From contig JAQWZU010000094.1 in assembly GCA_029253285.1 (NCBI GenBank), positions 1 through 49,079 on the forward strand: a stretch of DNA of 49,079 bases, read 5' to 3'. The notes beneath the pieces were generated by a model that made no database searches, had not been told where the DNA came from, and saw only the letters and a list, made by a program, of their open reading frames with translations. Origin of the DNA: Akkermansiaceae bacterium (lineage in GTDB: Bacteria; Verrucomicrobiota; Verrucomicrobiia; Verrucomicrobiales; Akkermansiaceae). Both the position numbers and the translations under genes were made by a program. Below, piece by piece: positions 34,149-42,203 of this stretch (its first letter is position 1; the number at the start of each line of letters is the position of its first letter).

Positions 34149-34163
34149 CCTTGTTTCTAGTGA

Positions 34164-34754
34164 TTAATGTTCTTCGCCCCGCAAGAGGTTCAATTTTTCC
34201 CTCATCCCTTGCAGTTTTTTTAGAGCGTGGTGCAGACGGCTCTTCACCGTGCCGACCGAAATACCCAAAGCACTGGCCGTTTCCGCCTCGCTCGCGTCGG
34301 CGTAAAATCGAAGTCGAATCACCTCCCGATGCTTGGGTGGAAGAGCAGAAACAAGAGAGCGGACAAGCTCGGCTTCATCGGAACCGAAGTCGGAATTCTC
34401 AGTGCCCGCTGCGGCCTCGCGCTGGGAGCCAGCCAGAATCTGCTCCGCCGTTGGTGATGGAAGCCGCCGTGAAAACCAGCCTCTCGCCCGCCCGTGCTGG
34501 CGCTGCAAGATGACGTAGAGCCAGGTAAATAATTGGCACGTTCCATCGAAACGCTTGAGGCTCTTCCACGCCGCGATCATCGTTTCCTGCATCAGGTCAC
34601 GCGCCAGGTCAGGATCCTGACAAAACACAATCGCCTGCGAAAGCAATCGTGGCTGCACCCCTTCCATCAACCTGGAAAAAGCATCAAGATCGCCGTTCTG
34701 CGCGCGCGCGACCAACTCGTTCTCGGTGGTCTCTGGCGGCTCAACGGTCTGCAT
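34164..34754 (-). CDS. ECF-subfamily RNA polymerase sigma factor
   Basis: This is a 196-residue sigma factor with only regions 2 and 4. Region 2 includes DAFSRLMEGVQPRLLSQAIV and DPDLARDLMQETMIAAWKSLKRF, the typical D-x-x-Q-E-T-x-x-x-A-W core contact element. Region 4 is ALPPKHREVIRLRFYAD, followed by the helix-turn-helix SEAETASALGISVGTVKSRLHHALKKL. The linker of about 50 residues is long and Ser/Ala rich. The frame opens with a TTG at 34763; the ATG at 34754 is preferred. It heads an operon with an anti-sigma-like gene and a secreted protein and is divergent from the L,D-transpeptidase gene. ECF factors often drive their own operon, but no promoter motif could be confirmed. Confidence 0.93.
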   Translation of the reverse strand: MQTVEPPETTENELVARAQNGDLDAFSRLMEGVQPRLLSQAIVFCQDPDLARDLMQETMIAAWKSLKRFDGTCQLFTWLYVILQRQHGRARGWFSRRLPSPTAEQILAGSQREAAAGTENSDFGSDEAELVRSLVSALPPKHREVIRLRFYADASEAETASALGISVGTVKSRLHHALKKLQGMREKLNLLRGEEH

Positions 34755-34910
34755 AGGTTTCAAAGATGTATGGGGCGATCAGAAATCAGGGTTCACTTTT
34801 TTTTACCGATCCACCATCTGAAAGATGACCGACCCGAAGTCGAGCGGGTTAACTGAACCACCTCGTGAGGGAAGCTTCCACCCAAAATACTTTCATGCTA
34901 CCTATCCCCC

Positions 34911-35642
34911 ATGTCCAAGAGTGTCCGCCACGCCATCTTCTGTCTCACCTTAGCTTGTCTCCAGTCCTGCGGCAGCGGTAATTCATCACCAACCAAACCC
35001 AGCAAACTTCACTGGGACGACGTGCAATCCTTCATCGCCAGTCAGCGCAAGGCCGGTCACCCCAACTACAATCCAGAGTTGCTCTACGTCGTTGATCCCG
35101 CAAAGCAACGGATGCGCGTCATTTCCCTCAAAACCCGCAAAACTCGTGAGACTCTCCGCTGCGGCACCGGAAAACGCGGCTTGGGAACCAAGCATGCCCA
35201 AACCCCTCCCGGGTTTTTCACGATGGGCGGGGTCCGCATTGCCAAAGGCGCCAACCATGCCATTCAAACCGGAGATTCCAAAAAGGGCGTCGCCGGGATC
35301 TACGCCGAGATTCATTTTCCTCCAACCTACCCCGACCCCAAGCGACGCGGCTACGTCCCCAATGGAGTGGTCATCCATTCCTACAATCCCGATGCCAGTG
35401 AAATGCTCCAACAACGGCGGTCCCAACGAATGATCGGCCGCATTCCCTGCACCTTCGGCTGCCCCGTTCCTGATATCGACGAAGCGCACAAGCTGGTTCC
35501 CTATCTCAAAAGGTCTTATGGAAAATTCGACCCCACCGCTAATCCCAACGCCAACCTTCGCAGCCTCATCAGTCAGGGGCAGGTCAAAGTCTACCAGCGC
35601 AATCAACTCGGCGATCCCATTCTGATCCTCAACCGCCAGTAG
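34911..35642 (+). CDS. Lipoprotein murein L,D-transpeptidase-family protein
   Basis: This is a 243-residue protein with a lipoprotein signal (LTLACLQSC, lipid-modified Cys20). The catalytic domain belongs to the YkuD_2 type. It begins ELLYVVDPAKQRMRVISLKTRKT, quoted in part as LLYVVDPAKQRMRVIS, followed by TPPGFFTMGG. The C-terminal motif is GVVIHSYNPD then IPCTFGCPVPD, where the Cys in FGCPVP is the expected nucleophile and the earlier His its partner. Such enzymes form or cut 3-3 crosslinks in peptidoglycan or attach proteins to it. It is divergent from the ECF sigma operon with 156 bases between, so cell-envelope stress control is possible but unproven. It converges with a sulfatase gene 10 bases away. 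Confidence 0.85.
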   Translation: MSKSVRHAIFCLTLACLQSCGSGNSSPTKPSKLHWDDVQSFIASQRKAGHPNYNPELLYVVDPAKQRMRVISLKTRKTRETLRCGTGKRGLGTKHAQTPPGFFTMGGVRIAKGANHAIQTGDSKKGVAGIYAEIHFPPTYPDPKRRGYVPNGVVIHSYNPDASEMLQQRRSQRMIGRIPCTFGCPVPDIDEAHKLVPYLKRSYGKFDPTANPNANLRSLISQGQVKVYQRNQLGDPILILNRQ

Positions 35643-35652
35643 CAGCTCACCC

Positions 35653-37272
35653 TTACTTCGTCCGTGGCGGAAATTCCGCCTTGGTCTTTACGCTGGTGGT
35701 GGCACGCCTTTCCGCCTGCCATTTCTTCGGCTTGGTGGGGAGAACGGTGTCATCTCCATAGCCTTTTTGCAGCGCAAGGAGTTGCTTGCGAATGTCTTCG
35801 ATGAGTTCCTTTTTCTTGGGATTTCCGTAGAGATTTTTTAATTCATCGGGATCCGTTTTGAGGTCGTAGAATTCCCACTCCCCAAATTCATAAAAGTTGA
35901 TGAGCTTGTAGCGGTCAGTCCGGATGCCGTTATGGCGGGGCACCTGGTGGTAAGAGGGATACTCGTAGTAGTGATAGTAGATGGACTTCCTCCAATCGTC
36001 GGGGGTATTACCCGTCAAGAGAGGGACCAGCGATTTGCCCTGCATATCGGCGGGAATTTTTGCTCCGGCCATTTCGAGGAAAGTCTGGGCGTAGTCGAGG
36101 TTTTGCACCAACTCGGTGTTGCGTGAACCAGGCTTGATCTTGCCGGGCCAGGAAACGATGAGAGGCATCTTGAGCGACTCTTCATACATCCAGCGTTTGT
36201 CGTACCAACCGTGATCGCCAATGTAGAACCCTTGGTCGGAGGAGTAAACAAAGACGGTGTTATCAGCGAGGCCTTCGTCTTCGAGTGTCTTGCGGAGGCG
36301 GGCGAGATTTTCATCCACCCCCTTAATGCTGCGGAGGTAGTTCTTGGCGTAGCGTTGGAATTTCCAGCGAACGAGATCGCGTCCGGTGAGCTTGGCCTCA
36401 CGGAAGGCCTTGTCTTTGGGGCCGTAGGCGGCGCGCCAGACTTTGAGTTGCTCGGGCGTCATGCGCTTCATGTTCATGTATGCAGAGCGATCTTCGCTGG
36501 GCCGACGTTGCTTGGGGATTTTGAGATCGGGAGTGAGATCCGTGAAGAGGTCGTGATCGAGATACATGTGACGATCGATTTCCATCTCTTGATGCTGGGC
36601 GGGAATGCGGCCCTCGTATTGGTCGAAGAGAGTATCGGGCTCGGGGATCTCGATATCGTCGTAGAGGTGGAGGTGGCGGAGGGCGGGCATCCAGGTGCGG
36701 TGCGGCGCCTTGTGCTGACACATCAACATGAAGGGCTTACCGAGAGCTTTGGATTCTTTCACGAAATCGATGGCCATGTCGGTAACAATGTCGGTGCAGT
36801 ATCCCGGAACAACCTTGCGACCCTCGGGGGTGATCAAAGCCGGATTGTAGTAATCGCCCTGCCCGGGAAGAACAGCCCAGGAATCGAAGCCCTGTGGGTT
36901 TCCTTTGAGGTGGGACTTTCCGTAGAGTGCCGTGTGGTAACCGGCAGCGCGGAGAATTTTCGGGAAGATTTGCTGATTCCAGTCGAAGCTATTCCCATTG
37001 TTCATGAAGCCGTTTTTATGGCTGTGCTTGCCGCTCATGATGACAGCGCGGGACGGTCCGCAAATCGAGTTGGTGCAGAAGGAATTTTCGAAGAGCATCC
37101 CGTCAGCCGCGAGCTTGTCGATTTCCGGAGTCGGATTCACCGACTTAAGCCAGCCGTTATAAGCCCCGATGGCGTGAGGTGCGTGATCGTCGGTGAAGAA
37201 GAAAACGATGTTTGGTTTCTTCGCGTGACTGAGCGTAGTGAGAGACAAGAGGAGCAAGGAAAGCAACTTCAT
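35653..37272 (-). CDS. Secreted formylglycine-type sulfatase
   Basis: This is a 539-residue sulfatase with a signal peptide (MKLLSLLLLSLTTLSHA). NIVFFFTDDHAPHAIGAYNG carries the metal Asp pair. The active site is CGPSRAVIMSG, with Cys71 as the formylglycine residue, followed by ALYGKSHLKG. Later VFVYSSDQGFYIGDHGWYDKRWMYEES (quoted in part as YSSDQGFYIGDHGW) holds further metal and sulfate contacts. The DDHAPHAIGAY and GDHGWYDKR motifs are those of the group that includes N-sulfoglucosamine and iduronate-type sulfatases, so an amino-sugar or uronate glycan is plausible. It ends the minus-strand block that starts with the Gfo/PIG-L/NagB-like genes. A 95-base gap separates it from the sulfatase upstream. 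Confidence 0.93.
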   Translation of the reverse strand: MKLLSLLLLSLTTLSHAKKPNIVFFFTDDHAPHAIGAYNGWLKSVNPTPEIDKLAADGMLFENSFCTNSICGPSRAVIMSGKHSHKNGFMNNGNSFDWNQQIFPKILRAAGYHTALYGKSHLKGNPQGFDSWAVLPGQGDYYNPALITPEGRKVVPGYCTDIVTDMAIDFVKESKALGKPFMLMCQHKAPHRTWMPALRHLHLYDDIEIPEPDTLFDQYEGRIPAQHQEMEIDRHMYLDHDLFTDLTPDLKIPKQRRPSEDRSAYMNMKRMTPEQLKVWRAAYGPKDKAFREAKLTGRDLVRWKFQRYAKNYLRSIKGVDENLARLRKTLEDEGLADNTVFVYSSDQGFYIGDHGWYDKRWMYEESLKMPLIVSWPGKIKPGSRNTELVQNLDYAQTFLEMAGAKIPADMQGKSLVPLLTGNTPDDWRKSIYYHYYEYPSYHQVPRHNGIRTDRYKLINFYEFGEWEFYDLKTDPDELKNLYGNPKKKELIEDIRKQLLALQKGYGDDTVLPTKPKKWQAERRATTSVKTKAEFPPRTK

Positions 37273-37367
37273 GCCGCGAAGCTAAAGAAGCGGGAATGAC
37301 TTGTCCAGCGAGGGAGGCGGGATTTCCCCCAAACATCGAAAACCCACTATTTGAAAGCGGCTTTGGC

Positions 37368-39140
37368 TTATTTGCCTACTTTCTCGAGCACCACTGAATA
37401 AACATCGATCGCCCGTTCTCCGGTGATTTTCGGAGCGCTGAGAGTCAATTTCTTTCGTCCTGCGGTCAAATTAAGGACTCCAAGCTTGAAGGGCTTGAAG
37501 TCTTTGACGAAGTAGTGCGACTTGGCGACTCGTTCTTTTGATTTGTCCCAAAGAGGCGGATCGAATGCTTCGGCGACCGCCGCTTCGGCCATTGATTCTC
37601 CCCACTCAAGACGAATCTTTGTGCCGACGCTTTGGGCCGGACAAGTATAGTGAACAATGGCCCGATACTTTCCCGCGGTGCCGACCTTGATGTCCCAGGT
37701 GATGGAATCATTCTCGCTCGTCCAATTGGTGAAGAAGGAATTATTGGGAGCCTTTGAACTTCGTTTGATCGTGCCGTGAGGAACTCCATCCCGCGCTGGC
37801 AGGGTTGTCGACTCGGCATAGCCAACGGTGAACGGACGGTCGGCGTTGGCGGCGAAGTATTGGTCGGCCTCGCGACGGTGTGCGGCCATGGCCTTGCGGA
37901 GATCAGCGGCAGCCCCGGGATATTGATCGGCGACATTTTGATGCTGCCCCCGGTCTTTCTGAATGTCGAAGAGCGCACCTCTCTCATCCATCCGGAATCT
38001 CGCGGTGCGCACGGTCGTTCTTCCCCCCCAAACGCTGAAGAGTTTGCGGTCCGTCCACTCGCCTTTGGGATACCCCCGCAGCAAAGCGGCAAAGCTTCGT
38101 CCCTCTATCGGCTTGGCCGTCTTAGCAGGAACTTTCGCAAGCTCGGTCAGAGTAGGGAGCAAATCGATCGCGCCGCCAACCTGACTGATCGACCGGCCTG
38201 CAGGAATTTCCCCGGGCCAACGGATCAGAAACGGCGAGCGCAATCCCCCTTCGTCGACACTCCCCTTCTTGCCTTTCATTCCACCATTCCATCGGAAGCT
38301 GTTGGGCCCGTTGTCGGAGAAGTAGACCACGATAGTCTCCTCGCGGAGCCCAAGGGCATCCAACTTCTTCAAGACCCGGCCGACATTCCAATCAATATTC
38401 TCACACATCGCGAGAGCAGCCCGAGTCGCGGGAAGATCTTCTTTTTTGCGGTTACGATTCCGCTTCGCCGGGTCGAACCCATCGAATTTTCCGTAGAATT
38501 TGTCATCAACGTAAAACGGCGAATGCGGTGTATTGAAGGGAACATAACAGAAGAAAGGCTGATCGCGATTTTGCCCAATGAAACGAATCGCGTGGTCAAT
38601 GAGATCATCGGTGAGGTATCCCTTGCCCTTTACTTGCTTCCGGTTGTGATCAAGAGGCGGACTGAAGTAGTGCCCCCAATGCCCGGAGGTGAATCCGTAA
38701 AACTCATCGAACCCACGATCGAGCGGATGGTAGGGCGCTTGTGTGCCATTGTGCCATTTTCCAAATGCTCCGGTAGCGTATCCACTCGCTTTGAAGAGGT
38801 CGGAAAGTGTCGTTTCGTCCGGATTAAGCCGGCCAGTTCCCTCGCTCACTCCACTGACTCCGGTGCGGAAATGATAGCGCCCGGTCAGGAACTCGGCCCG
38901 GGTGGGAGCGCACACCGCACACACATAGAAGTTTTCCAGAGAAGCTCCGTCCTTCGCCAGCGAATCAAGATTGGGAGTCGCCAAATTTGAATTCCCATGC
39001 GCACTCAAATCACCCCATCCCTGATCGTCGGCCAGAAAGACGACGAGGTTGGGACGACGCTTTTCCGCTGAGAGGGAATTTCCCAACAAACAAGTAAGCA
39101 GCCCCAGAACCAGAGTATATGAACGGAGGCCGCTAATCAT
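37368..39140 (-). CDS. Secreted formylglycine-type sulfatase with C-terminal carbohydrate-binding-like region
   Basis: This is a 590-residue sulfatase with a signal peptide (ending GNSLSA). The metal strand is NLVVFLADDQGWGDLSAHGN. The active site is CAPTRAEFLTG, with Cys77 as the formylglycine residue, then GAFGKWHNG and VYFSDNGPNSFRWNGGMKGKKG (quoted in part as VYFSDNGPNSFRWN). After the catalytic part, residues about 460-590 form an extra beta-rich domain (TWDIKVGTAGKYRAIVHYT, LTAGRKKLTLSAPK) with the features of a carbohydrate-binding module found on verrucomicrobial sulfatases. It lies 147 bases downstream of the NagB-like gene on the same strand, so it may share regulation with the sugar-degradation genes. 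Confidence 0.93.
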   Translation of the reverse strand: MISGLRSYTLVLGLLTCLLGNSLSAEKRRPNLVVFLADDQGWGDLSAHGNSNLATPNLDSLAKDGASLENFYVCAVCAPTRAEFLTGRYHFRTGVSGVSEGTGRLNPDETTLSDLFKASGYATGAFGKWHNGTQAPYHPLDRGFDEFYGFTSGHWGHYFSPPLDHNRKQVKGKGYLTDDLIDHAIRFIGQNRDQPFFCYVPFNTPHSPFYVDDKFYGKFDGFDPAKRNRNRKKEDLPATRAALAMCENIDWNVGRVLKKLDALGLREETIVVYFSDNGPNSFRWNGGMKGKKGSVDEGGLRSPFLIRWPGEIPAGRSISQVGGAIDLLPTLTELAKVPAKTAKPIEGRSFAALLRGYPKGEWTDRKLFSVWGGRTTVRTARFRMDERGALFDIQKDRGQHQNVADQYPGAAADLRKAMAAHRREADQYFAANADRPFTVGYAESTTLPARDGVPHGTIKRSSKAPNNSFFTNWTSENDSITWDIKVGTAGKYRAIVHYTCPAQSVGTKIRLEWGESMAEAAVAEAFDPPLWDKSKERVAKSHYFVKDFKPFKLGVLNLTAGRKKLTLSAPKITGERAIDVYSVVLEKVGK

Positions 39141-39287
39141 GAAAAACAGTCACATTGAGAGAAGTTGACCTCAAGAAGAGAAATCATCTCCCAGTTCCTC
39201 GTGGGTGAAAGTGCAATCCCAACCACCAACCTAGTATCCCAAAGGCGTTCCCCCCTGTGCCTCGATCGAGCGTTACCACTCCTGGAT

Positions 39288-40214
39288 TTAATGCATTTCC
39301 ACTGCGCAGGATCCCAGTCCGCCTTGGAAGTAGTTGAAGCGAACATTGGGGTGATCGGCGAGGAGTGACATGGGAACAGCTGAGTCCGCAATGCCTTTGG
39401 AGATCATGAGTGCGGTCAGTCGTTGACCAAGCGGATTGTCGTGGACTCCGGCCTGCCAAATCGAGACCCTCTCGGCCTGCCAGGTTTCGACCGGTCCGAC
39501 GGTGACGGCCTGATTTGGAACCATGGTAATGTTTCCACCACCCGAAGTGCGGGCGTTTTGCGCCAAGGTCACGGGGTGGAGTTCAACGACACGAGTTGCG
39601 AGTTGACGATATTCCTCCGGTGACGGAGGCGCGTCGGCAAACCGCCCCTCCCGACGAAGCGGGTCATTGAAAGCCCAATGTTTGATGTCGCCCTGCCCAC
39701 CCTGCATCACCGCGCATCGAACTCCCGCATTCCAGGAGTCGATGAAGACTTTCGTGTCGGCCTTTGGAAAATGGAGATTCTCTTCGGGGACGGGCTTGTT
39801 GAGGCGATCAAAGAGCAACTCCCGGTCGGCCCGCTCGAAGGAAAGCGGATGATCAAGCGGGACCTCCTTGTCATCGTCGCCAACCCATTCGTCCATGCCC
39901 CAGAAATGCGCATTGGAAAGATCGAGTTCAAGTTCGTTGCAGAGACGGGCCACCAAAGGTAATTGCTCGGTCGGCCCAATTGGCCCACAAATCCCAACCG
40001 GATTATCCGCCGTCGCTTGTTGCCAGGCCCTGATGTATTCGAGCGCTTCACTCAGGTAGAATTCCTCGAGCGTATCGTAGAAGACCACCTCAAATCCAGG
40101 GCGGGAAAGTTGCAGGAGATCGTCCGGAGTCAGACGGGCGGCGTCCTGAATCAGCTCATCATCGAGAGTGGTGTAATCCCACCAGTCCGGGGAAATTTTG
40201 GAAAGTTTGCGCAT
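39288..40214 (-). CDS. NagB-like sugar isomerase/deaminase with altered active site
   Basis: This 308-residue cytosolic protein has the layout of glucosamine-6-phosphate deaminase (NagB), with an extra N-terminal stretch of about 40 residues. The MDEW motif (Asp108) matches the NMDEY proton-transfer site of NagB, and [14 protein letters not shown] matches the next helix. The phosphate loop GLPTGGTP of NagB is replaced by [11 protein letters not shown] (residues 74-84). The catalytic loop GGVGNDGHIAFNEP is replaced by [14 protein letters not shown] (172-185), so Asp141 becomes Ile and Glu148 becomes Asp while the His is kept. It is therefore probably not a classical NagB, and its substrate may lack the 6-phosphate. 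It starts 3 bases after the PIG-L gene. Confidence 0.75.
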   Translation of the reverse strand: MRKLSKISPDWWDYTTLDDELIQDAARLTPDDLLQLSRPGFEVVFYDTLEEFYLSEALEYIRAWQQATADNPVGICGPIGPTEQLPLVARLCNELELDLSNAHFWGMDEWVGDDDKEVPLDHPLSFERADRELLFDRLNKPVPEENLHFPKADTKVFIDSWNAGVRCAVMQGGQGDIKHWAFNDPLRREGRFADAPPSPEEYRQLATRVVELHPVTLAQNARTSGGGNITMVPNQAVTVGPVETWQAERVSIWQAGVHDNPLGQRLTALMISKGIADSAVPMSLLADHPNVRFNYFQGGLGSCAVEMH

Positions 40215-40217
40215 TTT

Positions 40218-41018
40218 TTATGGGGTGCTTGTTGAAGAATAGTTCGGATCGATCAAGTAGCGATCGCCAAGAATTTCAACAAGCGGATCTTCATCGTGAG
40301 CGGAGTAGCCAAGATGTAAATGACGTCGCCAGCCTTCGGCTTTTTCAAATTTACCGGAGAGCTCCCCGACCTTTCCGGCCAGCGTATCAAGAACCTGCAG
40401 GTAGGAATTCGCCCCCTGGGAATGATTGAGCCAGTTCTGCTGGGATGCGTGCGCCGCGAGTGCCTCCCGCTGCTTGTCGATGACCATCGTCGTATCAACA
40501 TACGATCCCGCCGTCACCGGCACACGGAGCGGATCGCAAAGACCATGCGGCATGGAGTGGTAAACAAAAACATCTTCGGGGTAAGTCTCGCGAGAAGGTG
40601 GATCGGTTTCAAAATTGGGCATCCCTTTGGTGAAGGCTGCCGTCACGGCCAGTCGACAAGCATTGGTGTGATCCTCCATATAATCCTGTGGCGGATGGGT
40701 GAGGACAATCGACGGCTTAACTTGCCGCACCACGCCGGCGACTTTGCGGAGTTTGGGAAGGTCGTAAAAGATTTCCAGATCATCGCAAATCGGCGGGTGA
40801 AAAGTCGCTCCCAAAATAGCGGCGGCATTTTGAGCTTCGCTCAAACGAACCCGTCGTGTCTCTTCCGCATCCATCTCGGTCGACCCACAACTTCCGGTCG
40901 AAAGATTAAAGTAATGAATCTCGAAGCCCGCTTCGCGGAGGAGAAGCAAAGTGCCGGCCCCGAAGTATTCGATGTCATCGGGGTGGGCAAAAATAGCGAG
41001 AGCGATCTTACGTTTCAT
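40218..41018 (-). CDS. PIG-L family deacetylase, cytosolic
   Basis: This is a 266-residue zinc deacetylase of the PIG-L/MshB/BshB group, which removes the N-acetyl group from GlcNAc-containing molecules. The metal motif is FAHPDDIEYFGAG (His12, Asp15). The second motif is HPPQDYMEDHTNACRLA, with His117 as third ligand. There is no signal peptide. It lies between an oxidoreductase gene (7 bases) and the NagB-like gene (3 bases), so deacetylation of an amino sugar before the NagB-like step is the natural reading. It could also belong to a thiol (bacillithiol-like) pathway, but no glycosyltransferase or ligase for that is near. Confidence 0.9.
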   Translation of the reverse strand: MKRKIALAIFAHPDDIEYFGAGTLLLLREAGFEIHYFNLSTGSCGSTEMDAEETRRVRLSEAQNAAAILGATFHPPICDDLEIFYDLPKLRKVAGVVRQVKPSIVLTHPPQDYMEDHTNACRLAVTAAFTKGMPNFETDPPSRETYPEDVFVYHSMPHGLCDPLRVPVTAGSYVDTTMVIDKQREALAAHASQQNWLNHSQGANSYLQVLDTLAGKVGELSGKFEKAEGWRRHLHLGYSAHDEDPLVEILGDRYLIDPNYSSTSTP

Positions 41019-41025
41019 GGGTCAT

Positions 41026-42051
41026 CTACAGTCGAATAGCACGTCCCTCGGCAGCGCTTTGGTCGGCGGCGAAGAGCACCTGGAAGGTCTTAAAGGCTTC
41101 TTCGTAGCTGGTCAGCGGCATCGCTTCTCCTTTGTCGAGAGCATCGAAGAATGCCTGAAATTGATCTTGGTAAGGGTGATCGGCCACGTCACCTGAATCA
41201 GCGAGAGCCACCGGTAACTCCGTCCAGGTCTTGTCGCGAAGGTGGAGCTTCGAGGAGTAAAGTTTGTTGTCGAGAATGCTTCCCTCGCTGCCACACAAGT
41301 GCGTGTGGAAGTAGTAGGGCTGGAGGCAATCGATCACGCTGGCGCACTTCCCGACCGCCCCGTTCTTAAATTTAACGAGCATGGTCGTCGTTGTGGGATA
41401 TTCATATTTTGCAAAGTCCACATTCTTGGACTGGGCATTGTAAGCGGTAACCTCTTCCACCTCCGAGCCCATACACATGAGGAGAGCATCGAGGGCATGA
41501 CAACCGGCCGAAAGCAGGGAACTGCCACCGTTTTCCTTGGTAGTGTTCCAACGATACTGACCATACCAGGGACCAATGCCATGATAGTAATCGACTTCCC
41601 CGTAATGAATGTCGCCGATCATTCCATCATCGAGAAGCCCCTTGATCGTGGTGAGTTGGGAAATGAAACGCAGTTCGAAACAGACGCAGGACTTTGTGCC
41701 ATTCTTTTCAAAAGCCGCCTTAATCGCCTCGGCATCGGCGAGGTTCAGCGTAACCGGCTTTTCCAAAATAATCTGCTTGCCAGCCTCCGCAGCGGCGATG
41801 GCCTGGTCTTTGTGTTGGCCCGGATAAGATGTGATATCGACGACATCGATGGAATCGTCCGCGAGAAGATCCTCCACCTTATTGTAGACTTTGATCTCTC
41901 CTCCATGCGCTTCTACAAGGGCCGCCGGATCCAGATCGCGGGAGGAATACACCGCAGTGACTCTCCCCTGGCTGGTATTATTAATGGCCTCAATGTGAGC
42001 GGTAGCCGCCCAGCCATAGCCGATCACCCCGACGTTATAAGTCTTTCCCAT
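41026..42051 (-). CDS. Cytosolic Gfo/Idh/MocA family oxidoreductase
   Basis: This is a 341-residue NAD(P)-dependent sugar dehydrogenase-type protein without signal. The Rossmann motif is VGVIGYGWAATAHIEAI. The conserved Lys motif is IILEKPVTLNLADAEAIK (Lys98). The substrate region has NGGSSLLSAGCHALDALLMCMG, with the usual Gly/Asp/His residues. Members of this family oxidise a sugar ring or side hydroxyl. The substrate is not deducible. It is the first of three tightly packed genes with PIG-L and the NagB-like protein, so it probably acts on the same amino sugar. A 7-bp inverted repeat (42058-42064 and 42085-42091) lies just upstream and may be an operator. Confidence 0.9.
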   Translation of the reverse strand: MGKTYNVGVIGYGWAATAHIEAINNTSQGRVTAVYSSRDLDPAALVEAHGGEIKVYNKVEDLLADDSIDVVDITSYPGQHKDQAIAAAEAGKQIILEKPVTLNLADAEAIKAAFEKNGTKSCVCFELRFISQLTTIKGLLDDGMIGDIHYGEVDYYHGIGPWYGQYRWNTTKENGGSSLLSAGCHALDALLMCMGSEVEEVTAYNAQSKNVDFAKYEYPTTTTMLVKFKNGAVGKCASVIDCLQPYYFHTHLCGSEGSILDNKLYSSKLHLRDKTWTELPVALADSGDVADHPYQDQFQAFFDALDKGEAMPLTSYEEAFKTFQVLFAADQSAAEGRAIRL

Positions 42052-42203
42052 AGGGGGAATGCTACGAACAATGCCCTCAGGTCATAGCATTAATTGTGAG
42101 AAAAATGCCACTCCCCACCCCGCGTTGCTGCGTCTGGGAGCTAACTCTTCAGCGCGACCTTGGATTCACCTGAGAGTGGAGCGCCCCGCCCGGCGGAGTG
42201 CTT

